DNA of 60,567 nt from an uncultured Alphaproteobacteria bacterium. GTDB taxonomy: Bacteria > Pseudomonadota > Alphaproteobacteria > Rhodobacterales > Rhodobacteraceae. The stretch lies in NCBI GenBank assembly GCA_902530595.1, contig CACAAX010000008.1, positions 1 to 60,567 of the forward strand, read 5' to 3'. Below are positions 36,361 to 44,567 of the stretch, one piece after another. Position 1 is the stretch's first letter; every line of letters starts with the position of its first letter. The notes below the pieces were generated by a model. It saw only the letters and a list, made by a program, of their open reading frames with translations. It did not search any database and was not told the origin of the DNA. The position numbers were made by a program, and so were the translations under genes.

Positions 36361-38084
36361 ATTTTCTGAGAATATCAAAATCCTATACTAATAAAGAGTG
36401 GGTTGGGCCAAGCGAACAGAATTTGCAGCAAGCATTAGCCTATTCAAGAAGCCTCTCGATACCACATCTAAGTGCGTTACAACTTATCAAAAATAAAATC
36501 AGTGAAGGAGATTATTTAGACTATATAAGCCCAAAGATAAAAAACTTGATACCAAGTCCAAAAATTTTCCTAGATATGGAAAAGGGTTCATTACGATTAC
36601 GTAGGGCCTTAGAACAAAAAGAATCAGTCGCTATCTTTGCTGATTATGACGTAGATGGCACAGTTTCCGCCGCACTAATTTCTCTATGGTTAAGAAATTT
36701 TTCTATCCAACCAACAGTATACATACCAGATAGGGAGACTGAGGGATTTGGACCCAATATCGCCGCGATGAATACACTTGCTCTGAATCACTCTTTAATT
36801 ATTTGTGTTGATTGCGGTACCGACTCAGAGGAAGCAATTAAAGGTGCTACCGAAAGAGGAGTTGACGTTATTGTGATAGATCATCATAAGTCTGATACCT
36901 TTTCAAAGTCTGCATATGCAATAATAAACCCAAATAGATTTGATGAAAAAAATATCTTTCCGTACCTGTGTGCTGCAGGGGTTGTTTTTATTTTTTTAGT
37001 TGAAATGAACAGAATTATTCCTAAGGGTAGAAGCTCAGAAATAAATTTACTCAGCTACCTGAACCTTGTCAGTCTAGCTACTGTAGCCGATGTGGTGCCT
37101 TTGATTGGGCTTAACCGAGCATTTGTTAAACAAGGTTTAAAAATATTCCAAAACCGACTTTGTCTAAAAATGTTTGGAACTCATTTTAATTTACTACAGA
37201 ATTTTAATGAAGAAACAATAGCCTTCCAAGTTGCACCAAGATTAAATGCTAGTGGAAGGATGGACACGGCTTATCTAACATACCAATTTCTTACAGCTAC
37301 AGATCCAAAATCTATTGAAATTTATTTAAATAAAATGGAGGCAGCTAATAAAGAGCGCAAAGCATTAGAAAAAATAATTCTTTCTAGCGCAGTACAGCAA
37401 ATATCAAATGCTGAAAAACAAAAACCTTACACCTTAGTAAAAGCTAAGGGTTGGCATAAAGGCGTAATTGGGATTATAGCCTCTCGACTAAAAGACTTAT
37501 ACGGCGGGATGTGCGTGGTTATTACTATTGACGGGGATGTAGGTCATGGTTCTATTAGATCAACAGAAGAGATAGACCTTACTCAAATATTACAGGAGCT
37601 CAAATCCCGAGATGTTCTCATTAGTGGCGGGGGACATAAGCAAGCTGCCGGCTTTTCATTACTTATCGATAGGATTGAAGAATTTGATAACATAGTTACA
37701 AAACAATTATCCGACCATACACCATTGAAAAACTCTAGTGCTTTGCTGGAAATAGATGGAATGATCGATATAGAAGGCGTGAATACTGATTTAATCGATA
37801 AAATAAATCTGATGGGACCCTTTGGATCTCAAGTACCTCAACCAATAATAGTTATTCCGAGTTGCCAACTTCTATTTGTTAAAGAATTGGGAGAAGGGCA
37901 CCTGTTATGTAAATTAAAAAAAGAGAAAGGTACTTTGGACGCAATATGTTTTAATGCAAAGAAAAAAGGGCTAGATATTCCTCTATCCAAACCCAATCAG
38001 ATTTTACATGTAGCTGGTAATCTAGTTAAAAATGAATGGCATGGTGTCATAAAGCCCCAAATGCGGATTGTTGACATAGCTTAA
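36357..38084 (+). CDS. recJ: Single-stranded-DNA-specific exonuclease RecJ
   Basis: This 5'-3' single-strand exonuclease of recombination and mismatch repair has 575 residues. DHH phosphoesterase motifs are readable: FADYDVDGTVSAAL near 97, CVDCGTDS, VIDHHKSD (the DHH motif) and the DHHA1 motif ISGGGHKQAAGFS. A C-terminal OB-like domain ends with VAGNLVKNEWHGV and QMRIVDIA. The start overlaps the stop of the preceding small frame. It is followed closely by tRNA-Glu, as in other Rhodobacterales. Confidence 0.95.
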   Translation: MNFLRISKSYTNKEWVGPSEQNLQQALAYSRSLSIPHLSALQLIKNKISEGDYLDYISPKIKNLIPSPKIFLDMEKGSLRLRRALEQKESVAIFADYDVDGTVSAALISLWLRNFSIQPTVYIPDRETEGFGPNIAAMNTLALNHSLIICVDCGTDSEEAIKGATERGVDVIVIDHHKSDTFSKSAYAIINPNRFDEKNIFPYLCAAGVVFIFLVEMNRIIPKGRSSEINLLSYLNLVSLATVADVVPLIGLNRAFVKQGLKIFQNRLCLKMFGTHFNLLQNFNEETIAFQVAPRLNASGRMDTAYLTYQFLTATDPKSIEIYLNKMEAANKERKALEKIILSSAVQQISNAEKQKPYTLVKAKGWHKGVIGIIASRLKDLYGGMCVVITIDGDVGHGSIRSTEEIDLTQILQELKSRDVLISGGGHKQAAGFSLLIDRIEEFDNIVTKQLSDHTPLKNSSALLEIDGMIDIEGVNTDLIDKINLMGPFGSQVPQPIIVIPSCQLLFVKELGEGHLLCKLKKEKGTLDAICFNAKKKGLDIPLSKPNQILHVAGNLVKNEWHGVIKPQMRIVDIA

Positions 38085-38105
38085 ATGTAAAAAAAAAAAA
38101 ATAAC

Positions 38106-38133
38106 TTGAAGTAGCTTCTATTTTTGGTAAAAA
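38106..38133 (+). promoter_or_regulatory. Candidate promoter of tRNA-Glu
   Basis: TTGAAG (38106-38111) and TAAAAA (38128-38133) are 16 bp apart and end 11 bp before the tRNA. A 13-base A-run (38089-38101) stands just upstream and could act as an UP-like or bent element. The call is from consensus matching only; the tRNA might also be read through from recJ. Confidence 0.3.
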
Positions 38134-38144
38134 GCAAAGAAGAT

Positions 38145-38219
38145 GCGCCCTTCGTCTATCGGTTAGGACGCCAGATTTTCATTCTGGAAAGAGGGGTTCG
38201 ATTCCCCTAGGGCGTACCA
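38145..38219 (+). tRNA. tRNA-Glu (anticodon TTC)
   Basis: A 75-nt cloverleaf can be folded. The acceptor arm GCGCCCT pairs with AGGGCGT, and the discriminator A is followed by an encoded CCA (38217-38219). The D-arm carries GGTTAGGA. The anticodon stem CCAGA/TCTGG closes a loop with TTC, and the T-stem is AGGGG/CCCCT. The first acceptor pair is a G1-U72 wobble; I recall the same in alphaproteobacterial tRNA-Glu. In these bacteria tRNA-Glu also feeds haem synthesis only if the C5 route is present, which the window does not show. Confidence 0.96.
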
Positions 38220-38229
38220 TTCAAACTTA

Positions 38230-39231
38230 TTACTCAACACTTCCTAAATAACTTGCTGTATCTAGCATACGGTTTGAAAAGCCCCATTCATTATCATACC
38301 AACACATGACTCGGGTCATGCCCCCCGTCAAGACCTTTGTTTGAGCTCCTGCAAATATTGATGAGGCTGGATGATGATTCAGATCTGATGACACTAATGG
38401 AGCGTCTTCATAAGCCAATATACCATTAAGTGTCGTATTAGAGGCTTTATGAATGGCTTTATTAATTTCTTCAATTGAACTCTCTTTAGTTAAAATACAT
38501 TTTAAATCCACACATGAAACATTTGGGGTGGGGACTCGAATTGCTGATCCATCAAGTCTTCCCTTTAGGTCAGGCAGCACCAAAGAAACAGCTTGAGCGG
38601 CTCCTGTAGACGTTGGAATCATGTTAAGGGAAGCTGCTCTGGCTCTATAATAATCTTTGTGAAGAGTGTCCAGCACGGGTTGGTCTCCAGTATAACTATG
38701 TATTGTGGTCATATAGCCAACCTCTATACCAAAATTTTTGTGTAAAATCTTTGCTACGGGAGCTAAACAATTTGTTGTACAAGATGCATTTGAGACAATT
38801 ACGTCAGTGGATGTTAGCGATTCATGATTTACTCCGAATACAACGGTGCGGTCCACATTACTTGCAGGAGCAGATATCAACACTTTTTTAGAACCATTAT
38901 TTAAATGTTGCGAAGCCTTTTCTTTATCAGTGAAAATACCTGTACACTCGAGAGCAACATCTACTTCTGACCATGGTAAGTTTGCTGGATCTCTTTCCGC
39001 AGTAACTTCAATACCTACATTATTAACCTTTAGATAGTTTTTATTTAAAGAAAGGTCTAAAGGGAAGCGACCATGTACACTGTCATATTTAAGTAAATGC
39101 GCATTCATCTCTGGAGAGCCAAGATCGTTTATAGCAACAACCTCAATATCTTTTCTATTGCTCTCAATGGACGCTCGCAAAATATTCCTTCCAATTCGTC
39201 CAAATCCATTAATCGCCACCTTAACTGACAT
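38230..39231 (-). CDS. gap: Glyceraldehyde-3-phosphate dehydrogenase, type I
   Basis: It interconverts glyceraldehyde-3-phosphate and 1,3-bisphosphoglycerate using NAD(P). The 333 residues begin with the Rossmann motif INGFGRIGRNILRA, and the catalytic Cys is 151 in SNASCTTNCLAP. MTTIHSYTGDQPVLD and the C-terminal WYDNEWGFSNRMLD are intact. The residue after the second strand is Asp in INDLGS, compatible with NAD preference. An AGAGG ribosome site precedes the ATG. It converges with the tRNA-Glu gene, leaving only 10 nt between them. Confidence 0.97.
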   Translation of the reverse strand: MSVKVAINGFGRIGRNILRASIESNRKDIEVVAINDLGSPEMNAHLLKYDSVHGRFPLDLSLNKNYLKVNNVGIEVTAERDPANLPWSEVDVALECTGIFTDKEKASQHLNNGSKKVLISAPASNVDRTVVFGVNHESLTSTDVIVSNASCTTNCLAPVAKILHKNFGIEVGYMTTIHSYTGDQPVLDTLHKDYYRARAASLNMIPTSTGAAQAVSLVLPDLKGRLDGSAIRVPTPNVSCVDLKCILTKESSIEEINKAIHKASNTTLNGILAYEDAPLVSSDLNHHPASSIFAGAQTKVLTGGMTRVMCWYDNEWGFSNRMLDTASYLGSVE

Positions 39232-39349
39232 TTTCTACCTCTTTTGTTTATGCAAATTCCGTACTTGACTACTGTTTAATCAATTTAAAAAAAATAGGAA
39301 GTTTTTTTAATAATATATATGACTAAATAGACTCAAAATTGTATTTACG

Positions 39350-40954
39350 TTAGAGAAAAAACTTACGTAATTCTACCTTTTGAATTTTTCCTGTCGAAGT
39401 TTTAGGAAGTTCTCTAAAAATCACTTCTTTTGGCACTTTAAAATTTGCTAAATTTTCTTTACAAAATTTTATTACCTCTTCTTTCGTTATAGAGGCACCT
39501 TCTTTTGCTTCAATAAATGCACAAGGCGTCTCACCCCACTTTTCATCAGGCTTCGCTATAACAGCACAGGCAACTACACCTTCAATCTTGAAAATACAAT
39601 TCTCTATTTCGATTGAGGAGATATTTTCTCCACCTGAAATAATTATGTCTTTAGCCCTATCCTTTAATTGTATATATCCATCCTTATATATCACTCCCAA
39701 ATCACCAGTTTTAAACCAACCATTTTGAAATGCTTTTTTAGTGGCATCTTCATCTTTCAGATATCCCTTCATAGTGATATTACCTCTAAGAAGAACCTCT
39801 CCTAATTCATTTCCATTATGCTTTACTTCCTTTCGCGTTTCTGAATTAACCACCTTTAAATCTTCCTGCACTAAATATGAAACACCTTGTCTGGACTTTA
39901 AATTAGACTTCTCAGTAGCACTCAAATTATTCCACTCATCCTTCCATTTACAGATTACCGCTGGCCCATATACTTCGGTTAATCCGTAAACGTGCGTTAC
40001 ATCAAACCCACACTTTTCAATTTGCTCAAGTATTTTGGCTGGCGGTGGAGCCGCCGCAGTCATTAACTTTACCTTATTAAGTAATTTCTTTACATGATTT
40101 GTATCGGTATTAATGATAAAACTTAAAACAGTAGGGGCACCACATAAATACTCTACACCATGACTAGATATTTTTTCGTATATATTCTGTCCTGTTACTT
40201 TCCTTAAACATATATTTGTTCCAGCTCTCATCGCTATAGTCCAAGGAAAACACCATCCATTGCAGTGGAACATTGGCAAGGTCCACAAATAGGTGGGATG
40301 CATTTTCATATCCCATTCAAGAGAGTTACCCATTGCATTGAGATAAGCACCTCTATGATGATAAACAACACCTTTCGGGCTCCCAGTCGTTCCCGATGTA
40401 TAATTAATGCTTATACTCTCCCATTCGTCTAATGGTTTATAATGATTAAAATCCACGTCGTAGCTTCCCAAAAATTCCTCATAATCTATATGAGGATAAG
40501 ATGTTTCAAGAGTGAATGTTTGTTCATCTTTTATTATGATTATAGCCGGTTTTTCTTTAGATAAGCTGACTGCTTCTTTCCCTAATTGTAAAAACTCTGT
40601 ATCTACGAACAGCATTTTTATATTTGAATGATCGATGATGTAGGCGATTGTTTTGGAGTCTAGTCTGTAATTTATTGCATTCAATATCATACCTGCCATA
40701 GGCACGGCAAAGTGTGCTTCATATAATTCTGGAGTATTGGACGCAATAAAACCTACAACATTACCTTTAGCCAATTTTTGAGATAAAGAGCCGGCAAGCT
40801 GTTTACATCTCATAAAAGTTTGTTCCCAGGTAAAATATTTATTCTCGTGAATAATACTATAGCGATCTGGAAATATCTTCGCTGCCTTCTCTATGAATAC
40901 TATAGGCGTTAGAGGTGAATAGTTGGCGTGATTTTTTTTTAATTCATTTTGCAT
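39350..40954 (-). CDS. Acyl-CoA synthetase (AMP-forming), second in window
   Basis: This ANL-superfamily ligase has 534 residues. It shows the ATP loop YTSGTTGSPKGVVYHHRG near 190, the YGLTEVYGP motif, KTGDLGVIYKDGYIQLKDRAKDIIISGGENISS and the C-terminal lysine in TSTGKIQKVELRK. The N-terminus (YSPLTPIVFIEKAAKIFPDR) matches a widespread alphaproteobacterial acyl-CoA synthetase group of uncertain chain length, distinct from the ligase at 21039. It follows recR by 5 nt, so it may be cotranscribed with dnaX-ybaB-recR despite an unrelated role. Confidence 0.88.
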   Translation of the reverse strand: MQNELKKNHANYSPLTPIVFIEKAAKIFPDRYSIIHENKYFTWEQTFMRCKQLAGSLSQKLAKGNVVGFIASNTPELYEAHFAVPMAGMILNAINYRLDSKTIAYIIDHSNIKMLFVDTEFLQLGKEAVSLSKEKPAIIIIKDEQTFTLETSYPHIDYEEFLGSYDVDFNHYKPLDEWESISINYTSGTTGSPKGVVYHHRGAYLNAMGNSLEWDMKMHPTYLWTLPMFHCNGWCFPWTIAMRAGTNICLRKVTGQNIYEKISSHGVEYLCGAPTVLSFIINTDTNHVKKLLNKVKLMTAAAPPPAKILEQIEKCGFDVTHVYGLTEVYGPAVICKWKDEWNNLSATEKSNLKSRQGVSYLVQEDLKVVNSETRKEVKHNGNELGEVLLRGNITMKGYLKDEDATKKAFQNGWFKTGDLGVIYKDGYIQLKDRAKDIIISGGENISSIEIENCIFKIEGVVACAVIAKPDEKWGETPCAFIEAKEGASITKEEVIKFCKENLANFKVPKEVIFRELPKTSTGKIQKVELRKFFL

Positions 40955-40959
40955 TTTTT

Positions 40960-41577
40960 CTAGTCAAATTTTCTTCGTGCATTAAAAGCTGCTACAATTG
41001 TACTATCATCTAGATAGTCTAGTTCTCCTCCTACTGGAACACCCTGTGCGAGTGAAGTTATCTGAATTGCATATTTTTCCAATTCTTGGAAAATGTAATT
41101 AGCCGTGGTCTGACCGGTTATAGTTGCACCCAAGGCAAGTACTATTTCTTTAACACTTCCAGAGGCTACTCTCTCGGTTAAATTTGAAATCCTCAACTTT
41201 TCAGGACCTATTCCCTCCATGGGGTTTAAAAGTCCTCCCAGAACATGAAAAACTCCATTAAAAGCGCCAGATCGATTCATAGCCCATAAATCGGATATAT
41301 CTTCCACAACACACACTAAACTGGCGTCTCTAGATTTGTTCGAACAAACCTCACACACTCTATCAAGAGTAACATTACCACAAATTTCGCAATATTTTAT
41401 TTTACTATTTATAATTTCAAGCGAAGATATTAACTGATCAAGCATGATTTCTCTTTTTTTTATTAAATGGAAAACTAGCCTTTGTGCTGATCTCGGTCCA
41501 AGGCCTGGCATCTTTGCAAATATTTTAATTAATGTTTCTAACTCAGACTGACTCTCCTTTAATTGACTACTTAACAT
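40960..41577 (-). CDS. recR: Recombination mediator protein RecR
   Basis: RecR works with RecF/RecO in loading RecA at single-strand gaps. From ATG 41577 the protein has 205 residues. It has the HhH region KMPGLGPRSAQRLVFHLI, the zinc finger CEICGNVTLDRVCEVC, and a Toprim domain with CVVEDISDLWAMN and LALGATITGQTTANYI. An upstream frame to 41622 exists, but it would overlap ybaB and lacks the conserved start. The chosen ATG lies 1 nt after the ybaB stop. The order dnaX-ybaB-recR is widely conserved. Confidence 0.95.
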   Translation of the reverse strand: MLSSQLKESQSELETLIKIFAKMPGLGPRSAQRLVFHLIKKREIMLDQLISSLEIINSKIKYCEICGNVTLDRVCEVCSNKSRDASLVCVVEDISDLWAMNRSGAFNGVFHVLGGLLNPMEGIGPEKLRISNLTERVASGSVKEIVLALGATITGQTTANYIFQELEKYAIQITSLAQGVPVGGELDYLDDSTIVAAFNARRKFD

Positions 41578-41578
41578 T

Positions 41579-41923
41579 TTAGAAAGGTAACTTAAAACCT
41601 TCTGGCAAACCAAATGCCTCACCCATTCTGGCCATTTCTTTTTTTGAGGCTTCCTCGCTCTTAGCCTTGCAGTCCTTAATTGCTGCCAAAAGTAGGTCTT
41701 CTATCACTTGTTTTTCAGACGGAATTAAAATTGATTCATCTATTTCGATATTTTTAAAATTTCCTTTAGCAGTTGCAACCACCTTAACTAGGCCACCTCC
41801 TGCTTCTCCTATGACCTCGACGTTATCTAGTTCGCTCTGCGCATCCAGCATTTTCTGTTGCATTTCCTGAGCCTGCTTCATTAACTTTGCCATATCGCCT
41901 AATTGACCTAGTCCTCTAAACAT
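41579..41923 (-). CDS. Nucleoid-associated protein, YbaB/EbfC family
   Basis: This small dimeric DNA-binding protein has 114 residues and starts MFRGLGQLGDMAKLMKQAQE. A helical N-terminus with KMLDAQSELDN is followed by the YbaB core GGGLVKVVATAKGNFKNIEID. The C-terminus FGLPEGFKLPF is a clear family signature. It lies 37 nt after dnaX and directly before recR. YbaB proteins bind DNA with little specificity; a link with RecR or DnaX is inferred from synteny only. Confidence 0.93.
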   Translation of the reverse strand: MFRGLGQLGDMAKLMKQAQEMQQKMLDAQSELDNVEVIGEAGGGLVKVVATAKGNFKNIEIDESILIPSEKQVIEDLLLAAIKDCKAKSEEASKKEMARMGEAFGLPEGFKLPF

Positions 41924-41960
41924 TTTACTCCTCTTTATTTCTTATTGCCCTTTTGGCTCG

Positions 41961-43301
41961 TCATTTTTTCACTGTTGCTCCAGGAAAGATGTCTAAGATT
42001 TCTTTCACAGCGCTATTTTCTAAGCTATCCTCTGATTTTTGAGTTTCAGAATTCTCGATCTTACTTTCAGATTGCTGAATTATTCCACCTTTTTCTGGTG
42101 TTTTCAAGGATGACTTCCTTTCCAAATTATATACATCCATGATTTTATGAGATCCATTATTCAAAACACTTTTTATTAAAACGTCGGGTGGAGGCATAAT
42201 TGACATGTGGCATGCTCTTAGCAATAACATTTCTAAGCTGGTTATTGGTTCAGTGGCGACCCTCAGCTCATCAATACCTTTAAATAAAATTTGCCACAAA
42301 CTTGTTAAAACCACCATATCGGTCGCACTCGATAATTTTTCTGCAAGTTTTTTTTCTTCGAGCGAATAATCATCACCTATTAACTCATTATCCATTAGGC
42401 TTGATACGCTAATAAAATGAAGACATTCTAATAATTCCTGAAGTAATAGGGCCGGACTAGTATTACCAGCAATGTATTCTCTTAATTTCTTTAATACCTC
42501 TTTTGTTTTCCCCTCGATAATAAGTTCAAGAAGATATAATGTTTCAGATCTGGAAATTTTTCCTAATAACTCATTAACCATTTGAACTTCGATTTTTGTT
42601 TCACAATTTACTAGTACTTGATCAAGAATTGATAAAGCATCTCTTACAGAACCTCCAGCCTCTCTGGTAATAGTCCGTAAAGCTTCTTTTTCAGCACTTA
42701 ACCCTTCACGTTTCAAAATTGTCAGAAGATGAGATGTTAGAACATTACTATCTAACCTTTTTAAATCAAAGCGATTAACTCTTGATAGTATTGTTAGTGG
42801 AATTTTTTTAATTTCAGTTGTTGCAAAGATAAATTTTACATGCTCTGGTGGCTCCTCCAAAGTTTTTAGGAGAGCATTGAAAGCAGAGTTAGACAACATG
42901 TGTACTTCATCGATAATATAAATTTTAAACTTTGCCGAAGCTGCTCTGTAGACCACCGTTTCAATTATCTCTCGTATATCGTTTACTCCAGTTTTACTTG
43001 CTCCATCCATTTCAATTACATCTACGTGTCTACCCAATTGAATTGATTTACAATTAGAACAAGAATTACACGGCTCTACATCGCCGTCTTTTTTCTCTGT
43101 ACAATTCAGAGCCTTTGCAATAAGTCTTGCGGTAGAAGTCTTTCCTACTCCTCTATCTCCATGCAGCAAAAAAGCATGTCCAACTCTATTAGAAAGAAAA
43201 GAGTTCCTCAAAGTTTTCACTAACGTATCCTGGCCGACTAATTCAGAAAATTGAGAAGGCCTATATTTTAGTGCTAATACTTTATAGGGCTCTTCATACA
43301 A
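41961..43301 (-). CDS. dnaX: DNA polymerase III subunit gamma/tau, unusually short
   Basis: This AAA+ clamp-loader subunit has Walker A GDRGVGKT at 48-55, a four-Cys zinc module CTEKKDGDVEPCNSCSNC, Walker B YIIDEVHMLS and clamp-loader domain III to about residue 370. Only 446 residues are present, whereas alphaproteobacterial DnaX is commonly 550-600. The missing part is internal: domain III passes into a low-complexity Ser/Glu/Lys stretch, and then the usual tail motif (AVKEILDIFPGA) reappears. The region expected to hold the tau-type polymerase-binding domain is therefore largely absent. It follows the SRP RNA on the same strand. Confidence 0.93.
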   Translation of the reverse strand: MYEEPYKVLALKYRPSQFSELVGQDTLVKTLRNSFLSNRVGHAFLLHGDRGVGKTSTARLIAKALNCTEKKDGDVEPCNSCSNCKSIQLGRHVDVIEMDGASKTGVNDIREIIETVVYRAASAKFKIYIIDEVHMLSNSAFNALLKTLEEPPEHVKFIFATTEIKKIPLTILSRVNRFDLKRLDSNVLTSHLLTILKREGLSAEKEALRTITREAGGSVRDALSILDQVLVNCETKIEVQMVNELLGKISRSETLYLLELIIEGKTKEVLKKLREYIAGNTSPALLLQELLECLHFISVSSLMDNELIGDDYSLEEKKLAEKLSSATDMVVLTSLWQILFKGIDELRVATEPITSLEMLLLRACHMSIMPPPDVLIKSVLNNGSHKIMDVYNLERKSSLKTPEKGGIIQQSESKIENSETQKSEDSLENSAVKEILDIFPGATVKK

Positions 43302-43350
43302 CTTTTTTCTTCCTTATCATCTTCTCAACTATATTAAAAATTTCTATTTG

Positions 43351-43450
43351 AACGAGAGATCGACAAACGACCTAAACCAATACAATTCAGCTGCTTCCTT
43401 TCGGACCTGACCGGGTGATCGATAAGGTTTACCCGAGCCGATCTCTCGCC
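43351..43450 (-). ncRNA. ffs: Signal recognition particle RNA (4.5S type)
   Basis: This RNA scaffold of SRP pairs with Ffh for co-translational membrane targeting. On the minus strand the apical domain reads GGTCAGGTCCGAAAGGAAGCAGC, with the GGAA tetraloop replaced by the equally stable GAAA-like turn between GTCC and GGAAGCAG. The ends form a perfect 10-bp helix, CGAGAGATCG with CGATCTCTCG. At about 100 nt it is the small bacterial form. Position directly upstream of dnaX is the usual Rhodobacterales arrangement. Confidence 0.92.
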
Positions 43451-43454
43451 TATA

Positions 43455-43482
43455 ATTATATATCTAAGAACGTCTTAAACAA
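43455..43482 (-). promoter_or_regulatory. Candidate promoter of the SRP RNA / dnaX transcript
   Basis: On the minus strand a perfect TATAAT (43460-43455) is preceded by TTGTTT (43482-43477) with 16 bp between. The start point would fall at about 43448, exactly where the SRP RNA terminal helix begins. The agreement makes this one of the better promoter calls here. Confidence 0.6.
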
Positions 43483-43510
43483 GAAAATTAAATATACTAA
43501 GGATTACTCA

Positions 43511-44464
43511 ATGGATTTAGGCCCACCTCCATTATTCTCGCTAATAAATTTAAAAAGGAAGGCACATTTTCGAAACTCAAAACAAGTTATGCGCATAAAA
43601 AATTGTTACCATTTACTTATTTGGAGAGGAAAGCTTCTTTTTGGCTTTAATGATGGGAAACCTTTTCCCTATCTAATGAACCAAAGAACTACGTTTACAA
43701 AAAAACTAACCACGTATATTTTTCTTGGAGAGTTTGAAAATAAAAATGTTTTTTTGTGGGACATGTCTGACTCAAGCGATGTTTTAGGAAACACAGGACA
43801 GATTGGATCCTTTAATGATGCAGACCGAAATTATCATCCGGATCTACCGAAGGGTACTTACTTTTGTGACTTACGGAATTTATTGCCAGTATTAAACTCT
43901 AAATATGCAAATTTATGTGCAACAGCAAAGGGTATGTATGAATGGCATAAAAGAGTAAATTTTTGTCAATCTTGTGGTGGAAAATTATCTTCTGAAAAAG
44001 CTGGGTGGGAAAAAACATGCATAAAATGCAATTTCAAACAATTTCCCAGAATTGATCCAGTCGTGATCATGTTAATTAAAAGAGGAAATGATATTCTTTT
44101 AGGGCGATCACATGGTTGGCCGGAAAAAATGTATTCTTGTTTAGCTGGCTTTATTGAGCCTGGTGAAACTATTGAAGCGGCAGCGGAAAGAGAGGCAATG
44201 GAAGAAAGTGGAATAAAATTAAAAAATGTGAGATACATAACCAGTCAACCATGGCCTTTTCCTGCATCTTTAATGATGGGATGCACTGGAGAAGCGCAAA
44301 ATAGATCCTTAAAAATCGATAAAGATGAACTTGAAGACGCTATTTGGGTCAGCAAAGAACAGGTTTTTCGAGCTCTCAATGGTCTAGACAAATCAATTTT
44401 TATGGCTAGAAGGGGAGCTATAGCCAGATATCTTATTGAAAAGTGGGTTGCTGGATTAATTTGA
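43511..44464 (+). CDS. nudC: NAD-capped RNA / NADH pyrophosphatase NudC
   Basis: This Nudix hydrolase removes NAD caps from RNA and cleaves NADH. From ATG 43511, with AAGG upstream, it has 317 residues. The open frame extends back to 43415, but that part is antisense to the SRP RNA gene. A zinc ribbon has two CxxC-type pairs (FCQSCGGKL and KTCIKCNFKQFPRIDP). The Nudix box is GFIEPGETIEAAAEREAMEESG, and the NudC-specific motif SQPWPFPASLMMG is intact. Confidence 0.94.
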   Translation: MDLGPPPLFSLINLKRKAHFRNSKQVMRIKNCYHLLIWRGKLLFGFNDGKPFPYLMNQRTTFTKKLTTYIFLGEFENKNVFLWDMSDSSDVLGNTGQIGSFNDADRNYHPDLPKGTYFCDLRNLLPVLNSKYANLCATAKGMYEWHKRVNFCQSCGGKLSSEKAGWEKTCIKCNFKQFPRIDPVVIMLIKRGNDILLGRSHGWPEKMYSCLAGFIEPGETIEAAAEREAMEESGIKLKNVRYITSQPWPFPASLMMGCTGEAQNRSLKIDKDELEDAIWVSKEQVFRALNGLDKSIFMARRGAIARYLIEKWVAGLI

Positions 44465-44496
44465 TTAAGATTTTAACGTTTAAAATTATGTTAATC
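44463..44496. promoter_or_regulatory. AT-rich nested inverted repeat after nudC
   Basis: GATTAA (44463-44468) pairs with TTAATC (44491-44496). Inside them, ATTTTAA (44470-44476) pairs with TTAAAAT (44480-44486) around CGT. The element starts at the nudC stop codon and lies about 70 bp before the hydantoinase gene. It could be a weak terminator for nudC or an operator for the next gene; no GC-rich stem or T-run decides between these. Confidence 0.35.
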
Positions 44497-44567
44497 AGCC
44501 GTATTTGATTATCATGTAAAATTATTTAATATCTTCCAAAGAGATATAGACCTAGTAGATAGAAAAT

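Noticed and set aside
38104-38124. Intrinsic terminator after recJ (GAAG-TAG-CTTC followed by T-rich bases)
   Set aside because: The stem has only four pairs with a three-base loop and the T-run is short. The same bases fit better as the -35 region of a tRNA promoter.
39250-39330. A-run and T-run pair upstream of gap as a terminator
   Set aside because: The only possible stem is A7 against T8 around a seven-base loop, too weak to call in AT-rich DNA.
43415-43510. N-terminal extension of nudC
   Set aside because: It would be antisense to the SRP RNA and its promoter. The ATG at 43511 has a ribosome site and gives a normal NudC N-terminus.
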